This document shows, in pieces, positions 52,927 through 61,204 of a stretch of 64,000 bases of DNA. The stretch is from contig NZ_WUEH01000001.1 in the NCBI RefSeq assembly GCF_010468615.1, forward strand, positions 124,001-188,000. The letters run 5' to 3'. A program made the translations under genes and the position numbers. The stretch is from Pseudodesulfovibrio sp. JC047 (GTDB taxonomy: Bacteria; Desulfobacterota; Desulfovibrionia; Desulfovibrionales; Desulfovibrionaceae). Each line of letters begins with the position of its first letter. Position 1 is the stretch's first letter. Under the pieces are notes generated by a model that ran no database searches, was not told where the DNA came from, and saw nothing but the letters and a program-made list of their open reading frames with translations.

Positions 52927-53538
52927 TTAAGGCGTATTGACAGAAACGGAATACCCTTTGTCACACAACATCTTGACGGTCACAGCCCCTTCTCTGAGAA
53001 TTTCCACCTGTGACGCACTGAGGAGACGGACAACCGTTGAGGGCTTTTGTCCTCTGGGCCACGGTGGATCAAGATAGGCTTCGTCCACCTGTTCCAGCAA
53101 GTCATGATCCAGATCTTCCGGCAAGCCCACGGGGGGTTTTGAAGAAAAATTGGCGCTGGTTGCGACGAGAGGACGTTTCATGCGGCGGGACAATTCCGCA
53201 GCAAAGGGATGACCGCTGAGACGGACCGAAGTGTATCCGTCTTCATCAGACAACATATCCGGCAATTCAGGCAATGCCTTGACCAAAATGGACAATGGGC
53301 CAGGCCAGAAGACCTCCGCCAGATGGCTGATTGAATCCGTCTTCTCATTGGTGACCATGTCCAGCATATCTGTCCCGCCAATAATAAGCGGCAAGGGTTT
53401 TCCCTTGGACCGATCCTTGATGGAGGCCACTCGTTCACACGCTTCCTGACAGGTCGCATCGCACCCAATGGCATAGAGTGTTTCAGTGGGGTAAATACCA
53501 ACGCCGCCGGAGTTCAGGGCTTTGAGTAAACCGTGCAT
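52927..53538 (-). CDS. Sua5/YciO/YrdC-family protein, probable L-threonylcarbamoyladenylate synthase
   Basis: A 203-residue single-domain YrdC protein. It has YPTETLYAIGCDAT, the nucleotide-binding KDRSKGKPLPLII, WPGPLSILV, RLSGHP and ATSANFSSKPP. TsaC-type members make threonylcarbamoyl-AMP for the t6A modification of ANN-decoding tRNAs. The KxR and SxN residues of that activity are present, but a YciO-like role cannot be excluded. It follows the TrmH-like gene by nine bases, so two tRNA-modification genes may share a transcript. Confidence 0.83.
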   Translation of the reverse strand: MHGLLKALNSGGVGIYPTETLYAIGCDATCQEACERVASIKDRSKGKPLPLIIGGTDMLDMVTNEKTDSISHLAEVFWPGPLSILVKALPELPDMLSDEDGYTSVRLSGHPFAAELSRRMKRPLVATSANFSSKPPVGLPEDLDHDLLEQVDEAYLDPPWPRGQKPSTVVRLLSASQVEILREGAVTVKMLCDKGYSVSVNTP

Positions 53539-53547
53539 TCTATTCTC

Positions 53548-54138
53548 CTATCGCGCATACCATTCAGTTTTAAGCTCTTCGATTTCGTCTTCGGAAAATG
53601 TGGGGACATCATACATGCCAGCCCGTTCCCGCTGTGTTGACGCTTCATAAAGGATAATGGCCGCAGCCACGGACACATTGAAGCTCTGTACCATACCGTG
53701 CATGGGAATGTATATCTCGTCCGGAATTATTTCGGCCAGTTCCGGCGAGGTTCCCCGATGTTCGTTGCTCAAAATAATCGCAGTGGGTTTGGTGAAGTCA
53801 AAAACAGTGACCGGCCGTGCAGTCTCTGAAAAACCGGTCCGAAGAATCTGCATTCCCTGGCCTCGCAGATCATCCACCATGCTCGCCGCATCAACATGAC
53901 GCGTGCGTTGAATCCACTTTTTTGCCGAAGCCGAACTCTTCTTTGCCAAGTCTGGCCACTCGGAGGTTGTGTAATATAAATGAACCCCATACACGCCAAA
54001 GGCATCACAACTTCTCAAGACTGCCGAGACATTGTGAGGGTCCCATATATTGTCCATAACCATGGTCAAATCATTCTGCCGTTTGGCCAGAACCTGATCG
54101 ATCCGCTGTTTTCTTTTCTCTGTGATTTCACGAGTCAT
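53548..54138 (-). CDS. TrmH-like tRNA (guanosine-2'-O)-methyltransferase
   Basis: A 196-residue SPOUT (trefoil-knot) methyltransferase. It has VMDNIWDPHNVSAVLRSCDA (motif 1), IILSNEHRGTSPE (motif 2) and YIPMHGMVQSFNVSVAAAII (motif 3), which match TrmH, the Gm18 tRNA enzyme; length is close to the compact TrmH of about 194 residues. An rRNA target is possible for this family. It lies nine bases before the TsaC-like gene. Confidence 0.87.
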   Translation of the reverse strand: MTREITEKRKQRIDQVLAKRQNDLTMVMDNIWDPHNVSAVLRSCDAFGVYGVHLYYTTSEWPDLAKKSSASAKKWIQRTRHVDAASMVDDLRGQGMQILRTGFSETARPVTVFDFTKPTAIILSNEHRGTSPELAEIIPDEIYIPMHGMVQSFNVSVAAAIILYEASTQRERAGMYDVPTFSEDEIEELKTEWYAR

Positions 54139-54324
54139 GCGGGTTGGTACCGATTCTCACGAAGATTTGCAAGTGTCAGCAACTCGTGACACTGTATATA
54201 GGCAGGGAAAATATGCTCTGCGCACTGCATTATATTTTTTTATCATCGTATTGACTTTTTAATGTTTTGAGGTCGAGAAGAGACTTAGAAGCCCTTTTTC
54301 ATCAGCGTAAAACTGGAGAAAGCG

Positions 54325-54720
54325 ATGCGAGCACTTATTGTTGAAGATGAATTTCTCAGCCGGAAGGTACTCCATTCATTTTTGATGACCCTTTTTGAAG
54401 TGGACATCGTTGTCAATGGGAGAGAAGCTGTCGAGGCGTTCAAACTCGGCCACGAAGAGAAACAGCCGTATGACCTCATCCTCATGGACATCATGATGCC
54501 AGAAGTCGATGGAATCGAAGCGCTCCAGAGGATTCGTTCGATTGAAATCGAAAACGGCTTTACCCCCAAGGTCAAGGTCATCATGACCACGGCCCTTGAC
54601 GACCCGCAGACGGTCATCAAAACGTTTTATGACGGAGAAGCTTCAGCGTATATCGTCAAGCCGATCGCTAAAGAAAAGCTCTATAACGAACTTGAAAAAT
54701 TAGGACTTTTGACAAAGTAG
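54325..54720 (+). CDS. Single-domain response regulator (CheY-like)
   Basis: A 131-residue receiver domain with no output domain. The acidic pair E7-D8, phospho-acceptor D55 (LILMDIMMPEVDG), T89 and K112 (YIVKPI) are all present. GGAG is seven bases before the ATG. It is the first gene of a unit with the Hpt-STAS protein (14-base gap) and the CheA-like kinase, so it is the likely phosphorylation target of that pair. Its own output partner is unknown. Confidence 0.9.
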   Translation: MRALIVEDEFLSRKVLHSFLMTLFEVDIVVNGREAVEAFKLGHEEKQPYDLILMDIMMPEVDGIEALQRIRSIEIENGFTPKVKVIMTTALDDPQTVIKTFYDGEASAYIVKPIAKEKLYNELEKLGLLTK

Positions 54721-54734
54721 TCGAAGGATATATC

Positions 54735-55460
54735 ATGAGTGAAGATCCGATGATCGAAGAGTTCTTCTCTGAGGTCAACGATAAATACTACCCGCAAGTC
54801 ATGGAAGGACTTGAATTGCTTGAAAGCGCCAACCTGAGTGAAGGTATCGACATACTTGCACGGCCATTGCATACGATCAAAGGGGTCACAGGTTTCATGG
54901 CCGGTTTCGAAGAAGCGTCACATTTCACCCATAAAATCGAAGATTTTCTGAAAAAGGTGCAATCCGGTGACGTGGAATCCTCTTCAAGCAACATCACACT
55001 GCTTTCACGCGGCGTGAACATGATTTTCCAGGTACTGGAACAACTCCGGGACAATTCGCTTGACGAAGAAGAAGAGGCTGAAGTCCTCGGACTTATCAGC
55101 ACAGCTTCTCAAAACGACGCACCGAAAACCGAAATCTCAGGGATAGGTGTTGAAGTGACCACTCGGAATGAGGTCACCGTCATTCATGTCAAGGCCCCTC
55201 GGGTGCATCAGGAAACCCAGTTCAAACCAATTATTTCCGCAATTCTGGCTGTTGAACCCGGAGACTCGATTCTCCTTGATCTCTCAAAGGTGCTGACTGT
55301 TGGTTCCAGCGCCTGGGGAACCATCGCCAGTATGGGAACAACATTCAAGATTGCCGCCTGCACACTTTCGCCAGACGCCAAGACAACACTCTACGCATGG
55401 GGTTTCGACCAGACAATCGCAGTCTATCCGGACGAAGACACCTATTTCACGACACAATAA
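54735..55460 (+). CDS. Hpt-STAS protein (histidine phosphotransfer plus STAS domain)
   Basis: A 241-residue protein. Residues 1 to about 115 form an Hpt domain with the phosphorylatable histidine H46 in ARPLHTIKGVTGFM (the HxxKG motif). An acidic linker (SLDEEEEAEV) leads to a STAS-like domain (about 135-236: VTVIHVKAPRV, ILLDLSKVLTVGSSAWGTIA) with serines S191-S192 where anti-sigma antagonists are phosphorylated. Placed between the receiver and a CheA that lacks P1, it is the likely phosphate carrier. The Hpt-STAS fusion is unusual and I do not recognise a named family. Confidence 0.85.
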   Translation: MSEDPMIEEFFSEVNDKYYPQVMEGLELLESANLSEGIDILARPLHTIKGVTGFMAGFEEASHFTHKIEDFLKKVQSGDVESSSSNITLLSRGVNMIFQVLEQLRDNSLDEEEEAEVLGLISTASQNDAPKTEISGIGVEVTTRNEVTVIHVKAPRVHQETQFKPIISAILAVEPGDSILLDLSKVLTVGSSAWGTIASMGTTFKIAACTLSPDAKTTLYAWGFDQTIAVYPDEDTYFTTQ

Positions 55461-55470
55461 GGGAAAATTC

Positions 55471-57117
55471 ATGCAGGATAGCATACTACAGTGCATCGAG
55501 GACATTGAAAAACAGATCCTCGAAGTGGACGCAACCGGCCAAGGAGCCGGACCAGTCGTCGATGCACTCGGCCTGTCGCATATGCGCCTTTCATCAGCCG
55601 GGGTCATCGCGCTCCTGGACATGCTCTCAGACGGAATTGCTCCGGTCAATGCAGATATCATCTCCGCCATGCTTGGTATTTGCGAAGCACAAAAAAAATT
55701 CTTTTTTGCCCTAGGTGGATTGCTCGAAAACAGTGCCGAGGCATTGGGTAAAATCAAAACCGCCCCGACAACATTCGTGGAAGAATCCGAAACCGAAGCA
55801 GCTAGGGCGTTTGCTCCCCCTACCCCGGACGCTCAGGAACCTCCCCACATCGAAGAAACTGAGAAGACCAAAGAGCCATCCCAAACGGCCCCTGGAAAAA
55901 CCAAGAATGCCACACAGGCGATATCATCCATTCGTGTGAGCACAGACAGGTTGGACCGAGTGATCGAATTGGTGGGCAAACTCATGGTCACCTACGCCGT
56001 CATTGCCCAGGGGGGTGCGGCCAACATGGCTCAGGTGACATCTTCGCTGCGGGAACTCGATACCGTCATCAACAAGCTCCAGCAAGAAGTGAACGCCATT
56101 CGTCTCGTGCCGCTCAAGCAGATTTTCATGCCCATGCACCGGCTCGTCAAAAGTTTGAGCCAAAAAATCGGGAAAAAACTCGATTTTGAAGTCAAAGGTG
56201 ATGAACTGGCCCTGGATAAGACCATTGTCGAAAGTCTCAATGAGCCACTGGTTCACCTGCTCAGAAATGCGGTAGACCATGGATTGGAAGATCCTGAAGG
56301 CCGAAAATTGGCCGGGAAAAAGGAAACAGGAGTCGTCACACTGGCTGCGTGGCGCAAAGGGGACACCGCATTCATTCAGGTCAAGGATGACGGTCGAGGA
56401 CTTGATCCCGACAAGATTCTAGCTAAAGCCATTGAAAAAGGCCTGGCTGATCCCGAAAAGGATTATGACCAGCAAGACATTTTACATTTCATCCTGAAAA
56501 GCGGATTTTCCACGGCCGAAACAATCACGGATGTCTCTGGACGCGGTGTGGGAATGGACGCGGTGGTCAATGCCATCCAAGTCACATTAGATGGAGATGT
56601 GACCATTGAGAGCGACTTTGGCCACGGCTCGGCCTTTACCATCTCCATCCCGCTTGACCGTTCTGCCAACGAAGGCATTGTCGAAGCACTTGTCTGCAAG
56701 GTGGGCGGCGATACCTTTATCGTGCCCAGTAGGGATGTCATGGAAATCTACATGCCCCGCCTCAATGATGTCGTACAATTGCCCGATGGTCGTGAGACCG
56801 TGGATGTCCGTGGCGAGGTCCATTCCCTGCTCCGCCTGGCCGATCTTCTGGACCTGACGCCCGAGCAGGAAAACATCGAAAGGGCACAGGCTATCGTGGT
56901 CCGGGTCGGCGAATACAAAGCCGCCATTCTGGTTGATGAAGTTCTGAAACAACAACAGGTTGTCATCACCGGGTTCACCGTGCCGGTGGAAGAAATATTC
57001 CACATTCCCATCCTTGGATACGGCATGATGGGGGAATCAGACGCTCTGGTCATTGATACGGAAAAAATGATCCAGCATTTTCAGGAACGCATGACATCAA
57101 GGGCCTCAATCTCTTGA
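55471..57117 (+). CDS. CheA-type histidine kinase lacking a P1 (Hpt) domain
   Basis: A 548-residue protein. Residues 1-100 are helical, of unknown type and have no HxxKG phospho-site; 105-150 is a Pro/Glu linker. About 151-225 is the dimerisation domain (RLDRVIELVGKLMVTYAVIA). The ATP-binding domain has the N box (NEPLVHLLRNAVDHGLEDPE, 257-276), G1 DDGRGLD (306-312) and G2 GRGVGMDAV (357-365). About 400-540 is a CheW-like domain. ATG at 55471 follows AAGGGAA; the frame is open to 55300 but overlaps the previous gene. It follows the Hpt-STAS gene by ten bases. Confidence 0.9.
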   Translation: MQDSILQCIEDIEKQILEVDATGQGAGPVVDALGLSHMRLSSAGVIALLDMLSDGIAPVNADIISAMLGICEAQKKFFFALGGLLENSAEALGKIKTAPTTFVEESETEAARAFAPPTPDAQEPPHIEETEKTKEPSQTAPGKTKNATQAISSIRVSTDRLDRVIELVGKLMVTYAVIAQGGAANMAQVTSSLRELDTVINKLQQEVNAIRLVPLKQIFMPMHRLVKSLSQKIGKKLDFEVKGDELALDKTIVESLNEPLVHLLRNAVDHGLEDPEGRKLAGKKETGVVTLAAWRKGDTAFIQVKDDGRGLDPDKILAKAIEKGLADPEKDYDQQDILHFILKSGFSTAETITDVSGRGVGMDAVVNAIQVTLDGDVTIESDFGHGSAFTISIPLDRSANEGIVEALVCKVGGDTFIVPSRDVMEIYMPRLNDVVQLPDGRETVDVRGEVHSLLRLADLLDLTPEQENIERAQAIVVRVGEYKAAILVDEVLKQQQVVITGFTVPVEEIFHIPILGYGMMGESDALVIDTEKMIQHFQERMTSRASIS

Positions 57118-57150
57118 CACAAGCAACGCGACAAGCATAGTACACCCCTT

Positions 57151-57300
57151 CCAGGTGTCCGAATGGACTTCATAGGGAATCCCGTGAAAATCGGGAGCGG
57201 ACCCGCCGCCGTGACGTCTCGTTACCCTGCATTCAACCATGCCACTGAGTTTTTCTTGGGAAGGCGAATGCAGCAGAGACCAGCCGGAAGACCTGCCTGG
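57151..57300 (+). ncRNA. Cobalamin riboswitch
   Basis: The P1 arms CCAGG (57151-57155) and CCTGG (57296-57300) enclose the conserved core: AGGGAATCCCGTGAAAATCG, then GGAGCGGACCCGCC, and the B12 box AGCCGGAAGACCTGCC at 57282-57297. The element lies in the 5' leader of a cobalamin-related operon, 138 bases before the first start codon. A terminator follows at 57370-57402, so control is probably by transcription termination when cobalamin binds. Confidence 0.93.
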
Positions 57301-57369
57301 AAAGTCATAGGTTTTACCTCGGTGGTACGAGGGCTTACCACTACAGGTACTGAAGGGATAAAACGGTTT

Positions 57370-57402
57370 CCCTTCCTCGAATACGTCGAGGAAGGGATTT
57401 TT
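57370..57402 (+). terminator. Riboswitch-controlled terminator
   Basis: CCCTTCCTCGA and TCGAGGAAGGG form a perfect 11-bp stem followed by ATTTTT. It lies between the aptamer and the first start codon. The segment 57311-57368 (GTTTTACC repeated as complement GATAAAAC, and GTGGT/ACCAC arms) could hold the alternative fold. Confidence 0.85.
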
Positions 57403-57438
57403 CATTCCCTTTCATCAGCCTTCCATCTTGGAGTTGTC

Positions 57439-58422
57439 ATGAATTTTCGCACACTCAACACCGCACTGCTGTCCTGTCTTCTGGCCATGGTGCTCGTCAT
57501 CCCGGCACAGGCCGGACATCATGCAAAGGACCAGGCCACGGACGCCATCGTTCTGGCCGCCTTTGGGACATCCTATCCCGAAGCACTCAACTCAATCCTG
57601 AATATCCGCTCAAAAGTGGAAAAAGCCTTTCCCGGCGTTCCGGTCAAACTGGCTTTCACCTCCAGCATCATCCGGGATATCTGGCACGAACGTCAGAATG
57701 ACGCGGCATGGCAAAAAAACAATGCCGGCGTGCCTAGCGACATTCTGACCGTCAAAGGACCGTTGGCGACCATCGCCGATCTTCAGGACGAAGGATATAC
57801 CTCCATTGCAGTCCAGTCCCTGCACGTCTTTGCGGGCGAAGAATTCTCCGACCTCACCCAGACCATGCTCGGTCTGCGCTCCATTCGTGCCATCAAGGCC
57901 AAATCCGTGCCCTTCAAGAGCCTGCGCCTGGGCCGTCCTGCTCTGGGGATGCCCGGCGTCGTGTATCCGTACACTGAAGACATCGCCTATGCCACCAAGG
58001 CCCTCAAGGCCGATGTGGACGCGGCCAAGAAACTGGATGCCGCACTGGTCTACATGGGCCACGGCAACGATTTCTATTCCACCGGCATCTATGCCCAATT
58101 CCAGAGCGAAATGCAGAAAGCATACAACCACCCCATTTTCGTGGGATGTGTGGAAGGCTATCCCGCATTTGACGACATGCTGGTTCAACTCAAGGCCTCT
58201 GGCGTAAAAAAAGTGTTGCTCAAACCGTTCATGATCGTCGCAGGCGACCACGCCACCAATGACATGGCCGGAGACGAAGACGACGCTTGGAAAGTTATGC
58301 TGACCAAGGCCGGTATTGACGTGACCATTGACCTGCATGGTCTCGGTTCCATGGACGCATGGGCCGACATTTACGTGCGTCACCTGAAAGATGCCAAAAC
58401 CCAGAAGCATATGCTTCCATAA
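57439..58422 (+). CDS. cbiK: Periplasmic sirohydrochlorin cobaltochelatase CbiK (CbiK-P type)
   Basis: A 327-residue chelatase with a clear signal peptide (about 1-25, ending AQA). Motifs are IVLAAFGTSYPEALNSI, AVQSLHVFAGEEF, the active-site histidine in YMGHGNDFYSTG, VEGYPAFDD, and LKPFMIVAGDHATNDMAGDE. The cytoplasmic paralogue is at 61918. In Desulfovibrio vulgaris a signal-peptide form (CbiK-P) is known to bind haem and insert metal into sirohydrochlorin, though its periplasmic role is unsettled. ATG at 57439 with TTGGAG is taken; the open frame reaches into the riboswitch (57163) and that part is not coding. First gene of the B12 unit. Confidence 0.93.
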   Translation: MNFRTLNTALLSCLLAMVLVIPAQAGHHAKDQATDAIVLAAFGTSYPEALNSILNIRSKVEKAFPGVPVKLAFTSSIIRDIWHERQNDAAWQKNNAGVPSDILTVKGPLATIADLQDEGYTSIAVQSLHVFAGEEFSDLTQTMLGLRSIRAIKAKSVPFKSLRLGRPALGMPGVVYPYTEDIAYATKALKADVDAAKKLDAALVYMGHGNDFYSTGIYAQFQSEMQKAYNHPIFVGCVEGYPAFDDMLVQLKASGVKKVLLKPFMIVAGDHATNDMAGDEDDAWKVMLTKAGIDVTIDLHGLGSMDAWADIYVRHLKDAKTQKHMLP

Positions 58423-58431
58423 TAGATCCGT

Positions 58432-59463
58432 ATGACCGTCGTTTCCCGCAGAGTCCTCAGCAAAGGGGTCACCCTCACCGTACTCGCGACCATACTGGTC
58501 GCGTTGGTGATCGGTGCCACCGGTCTCGGCTTCATCCAGATATCTCCGGGTGATGTCCTGACCGCGCTGACAGACGCCCTGCGGGGGGCGACGGAATCCA
58601 TTGATCCACTCAAGGCGAGCGTCATCTTCGAGGTCCGCCTGCCTCGCATTCTCACAGCCACTTTTGTCGGATTCGGTCTGGCTGTGGCCGGAACCGTCTT
58701 TCAAGGGCTGCTGCTCAATCCATTGGCCGACCCATTCACCCTTGGCGTCTCTTCTGGTGCGGCATTTGGTGCGGCCGTCAGCCTACTGCTCGGCCTGACA
58801 TTTTTCGGACAGGCAACGCTGCTGCTCATGGCCTTTGCCGGAGCTACCATCACCCTATTCGCGGTCATCACCATGTCCGGACGGGACGGAGAACTGTCCC
58901 CCACCAACCTGATTCTGGCGGGTGTCATTGTCTCGGCCATTCTCTCAGCAGGACTCAGTTGTATCAAATATCTCGCGGATGAACGGGTGTCCGTCATCGT
59001 CTTCTGGCTCATGGGCAGCTTCGTCGCCCGCACATGGACCGATGTTCTGCTCACTGCGGGGACCAGCCTCATCGGTTTTGCCATTTGTCTCTTTTTTGCC
59101 CGGGATCTCAATATCATGAGTCTCGGTACCCGTTCGGCCCGCAGTCTGGGCGTGGACACCGGCACGGTCCGCCTGATCCTCCTGATCACCGCTTCGCTCA
59201 TCAGCGCGGTCTGCGTCTCGGTGTCCGGGGTTATCGGTTTCGTGGGGCTCATCATCCCCCATCTCATGCGCATGACGATCGGCCCGGACAATCGCTGGCT
59301 CCTCCCGGCATCCGGCTTGAGCGGAGCCATCCTCCTGCTCGCGGCCGACACGCTGACTCGCACAGGATTGCCACACGAAGTTCCCATTGGCGTACTCACG
59401 GCACTCATTGGCGGCCCGATTTTCTGCTGGATTTTCACCCGTTCCCAAAAAGGACACAGGTGA
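58432..59463 (+). CDS. ABC transporter permease, FecCD/BtuC family
   Basis: A 343-residue inner-membrane protein with about ten helices. It has EVRLPRILTATFVGFGLAVA, LLLNPLADPFTLGVSSGAAFG and GVIGFVGLIIPHLMRM. This family imports cobalamin, haem or Fe-siderophores; the riboswitch and neighbours favour a corrinoid or related tetrapyrrole. It follows cbiK by nine bases and precedes the ATPase gene by five. Confidence 0.92.
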   Translation: MTVVSRRVLSKGVTLTVLATILVALVIGATGLGFIQISPGDVLTALTDALRGATESIDPLKASVIFEVRLPRILTATFVGFGLAVAGTVFQGLLLNPLADPFTLGVSSGAAFGAAVSLLLGLTFFGQATLLLMAFAGATITLFAVITMSGRDGELSPTNLILAGVIVSAILSAGLSCIKYLADERVSVIVFWLMGSFVARTWTDVLLTAGTSLIGFAICLFFARDLNIMSLGTRSARSLGVDTGTVRLILLITASLISAVCVSVSGVIGFVGLIIPHLMRMTIGPDNRWLLPASGLSGAILLLAADTLTRTGLPHEVPIGVLTALIGGPIFCWIFTRSQKGHR

Positions 59464-59468
59464 TATCC

Positions 59469-60257
59469 ATGAAAACGACAACCTTCACCCTGAATGCCGT
59501 CTCCTTTGGATATAGCGATACCCACGTCCTTCACGACATCAACCTGACATTCGAGCCAGGCCAATTATATGGAATCGTCGGTCCGAACGGCAGCGGCAAA
59601 TCCACGCTGCTCGACGTACTCACCGGCCATCAAGCTCCCTCCAGTGGGTCTGTCACAATCAACACGTCTCCCGTCGCCTCCATTGCTCCCGCAGACCGGG
59701 CCAGACAGTTCGCATTGGTGCCTCAAGATGTGGATTTCAATTTTCCCTTCACTCTTTTTGAAACAGTGCTCATGGGCAGACATCCCCACATTCAACGATT
59801 CGCACACCCGTCTCAAAAAGATGTATCTATTGTCGAAACCGCCATCCACACCATGGATCTCAGCCCACTGAAAGGCCGTATCGTGGCCGACCTGTCGGGT
59901 GGCGAAAGACAACGAACTGTCGTGGCCAGAGGACTGGCCCAGACCACATCTGCCCTGCTGCTTGACGAACCCACGTCTTCCATGGATATTCGCCATGCGC
60001 TGACCACCATGACCGAATTGCAACGGCTGGCGTCCGAAGAAAACCGGACCATCATCGCCGTCCTGCACGATCTGAACCTCGCAGCGGCCTTCTGCGACCA
60101 GATTGTCATCTTGAACAAAGGCCGCGTCCATGCGCATGGTACCGTCACAAAGGCCCTGACCTCGGAAATTCTCAACGCCGTCTTCCGTATTCAGGCCGAG
60201 ATTTTCACCACAGACACAGGCGTTCACATTTTTTACAAATTAAAGGATCACTCGTGA
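59469..60257 (+). CDS. ABC transporter ATP-binding protein, BtuD-like
   Basis: A 262-residue ATPase. Walker A is GPNGSGKSTLLD, the Q loop PQDVDFNFPFT, signature LSGGERQRTVVARGLAQ, Walker B ALLLDEPTSSMD and the H loop VLHDLNLAAAF. It energises the adjacent permease. ATG at 59469 begins five bases after the permease stop, with AGGTGA upstream; the frame is open to 59034 but this is inside the permease gene. It overlaps the binding-protein gene by four bases. Confidence 0.93.
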   Translation: MKTTTFTLNAVSFGYSDTHVLHDINLTFEPGQLYGIVGPNGSGKSTLLDVLTGHQAPSSGSVTINTSPVASIAPADRARQFALVPQDVDFNFPFTLFETVLMGRHPHIQRFAHPSQKDVSIVETAIHTMDLSPLKGRIVADLSGGERQRTVVARGLAQTTSALLLDEPTSSMDIRHALTTMTELQRLASEENRTIIAVLHDLNLAAAFCDQIVILNKGRVHAHGTVTKALTSEILNAVFRIQAEIFTTDTGVHIFYKLKDHS

Positions 60258-61168
60258 TTCGTTACTTCATTTCTTGCATTTGTCTCGTTCTTTTGAGTAG
60301 TCCTGCCATGGCCGGAACCGCCACGGACAGCTCTGGACATACCAGTACGTTCACAACACCGTTCAGCCGTATCATCTCCCTGTATGCGGCCCACACCGAG
60401 AACCTGTTCTATCTCGGTCTGAACAATGAAATCATCGGTGTCAGCCGAACAGAAGATTACCCGGCACAGGCCTTGGAAAAAACGACTTTCAACGCGCGTG
60501 ACGGTGTGGAAAAATTTCTGAAAGCCGAACCTGACCTCGTACTCATCCGCCCCATGCTGGAACGGGGATACCCTGCGCTTTGGCGAGCACTCCGCCGACA
60601 TGGCATCACGGTCCTCTCTTTCCAACCCAACACCATTGACGAAATGCTCACCTATTGGCGAACGCTCGGCCACCTCACCGGACGAGACATGCAGGCAGAA
60701 TATATGGTCGAAGATTTCAAGGAGGGATTAGTCCTGGCTGAAAAACGACTGGACAACTTTCCGGAGAACGAACGCCCCTCAGTCTTTTTCGAGTCCATTC
60801 ATTCCAGATTATCCACATTCTCTCCCGGTTCCATGCCCTTGTTCGTCTTGGAAAAAGCGGGAGGAATTAATGTGGCCAAGGACGCTCGGCCCAAACGAGG
60901 CACGAATATCGCCGCCTATGGGTTGGAACGTCTTTTGGCAAAAGCACGTCAAATCGACGTCTACCTGGCTCAATACGGCCCCATGAATCAGGTTTCTATC
61001 GACAGAATCAAAAACGGCCCGGCCGCATCACGCATCAAAGCCGTCTTGAATAATGGAGTTTTTCTGGTGGACGAACACCTCGTTGCCAGACCGACCATGC
61101 GACTGCTGCAAGGTATCGAAACGGTCCATCAGCTTTTGCATCCTATCAATCACACAGCAACCCCTTAA
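60254..61168 (+). CDS. ABC transporter substrate-binding protein, BtuF-like
   Basis: A 304-residue periplasmic protein with a signal peptide (about 1-20, ending AMA) and a BtuF/FepB-type fold: SRIISLYAAHTENLFYLGLN, EIIGVSRTEDYP, FLKAEPDLVLIRP. There is no lipobox cysteine at the signal cleavage. GTG at 60254, with AAAGGA in front, overlaps the ATPase stop. Cobalamin as ligand is inferred from the riboswitch and operon. It is followed by cbiL after 36 bases. Confidence 0.9.
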   Translation: MIRYFISCICLVLLSSPAMAGTATDSSGHTSTFTTPFSRIISLYAAHTENLFYLGLNNEIIGVSRTEDYPAQALEKTTFNARDGVEKFLKAEPDLVLIRPMLERGYPALWRALRRHGITVLSFQPNTIDEMLTYWRTLGHLTGRDMQAEYMVEDFKEGLVLAEKRLDNFPENERPSVFFESIHSRLSTFSPGSMPLFVLEKAGGINVAKDARPKRGTNIAAYGLERLLAKARQIDVYLAQYGPMNQVSIDRIKNGPAASRIKAVLNNGVFLVDEHLVARPTMRLLQGIETVHQLLHPINHTATP

Positions 61169-61204
61169 AAAGATACATCCCTTTTCGAAGGACAAGGAAA
61201 CAAT

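Noticed and set aside
52723-53013. 96-codon plus-strand open frame
   Set aside because: It runs through the TsaC-like gene's terminator and into its coding sequence, with no ribosome site or family match.
57163-57438. N-terminal extension of the exported CbiK
   Set aside because: The extra codons lie in the cobalamin riboswitch and terminator; the ATG at 57439 has a ribosome site and starts a signal peptide.
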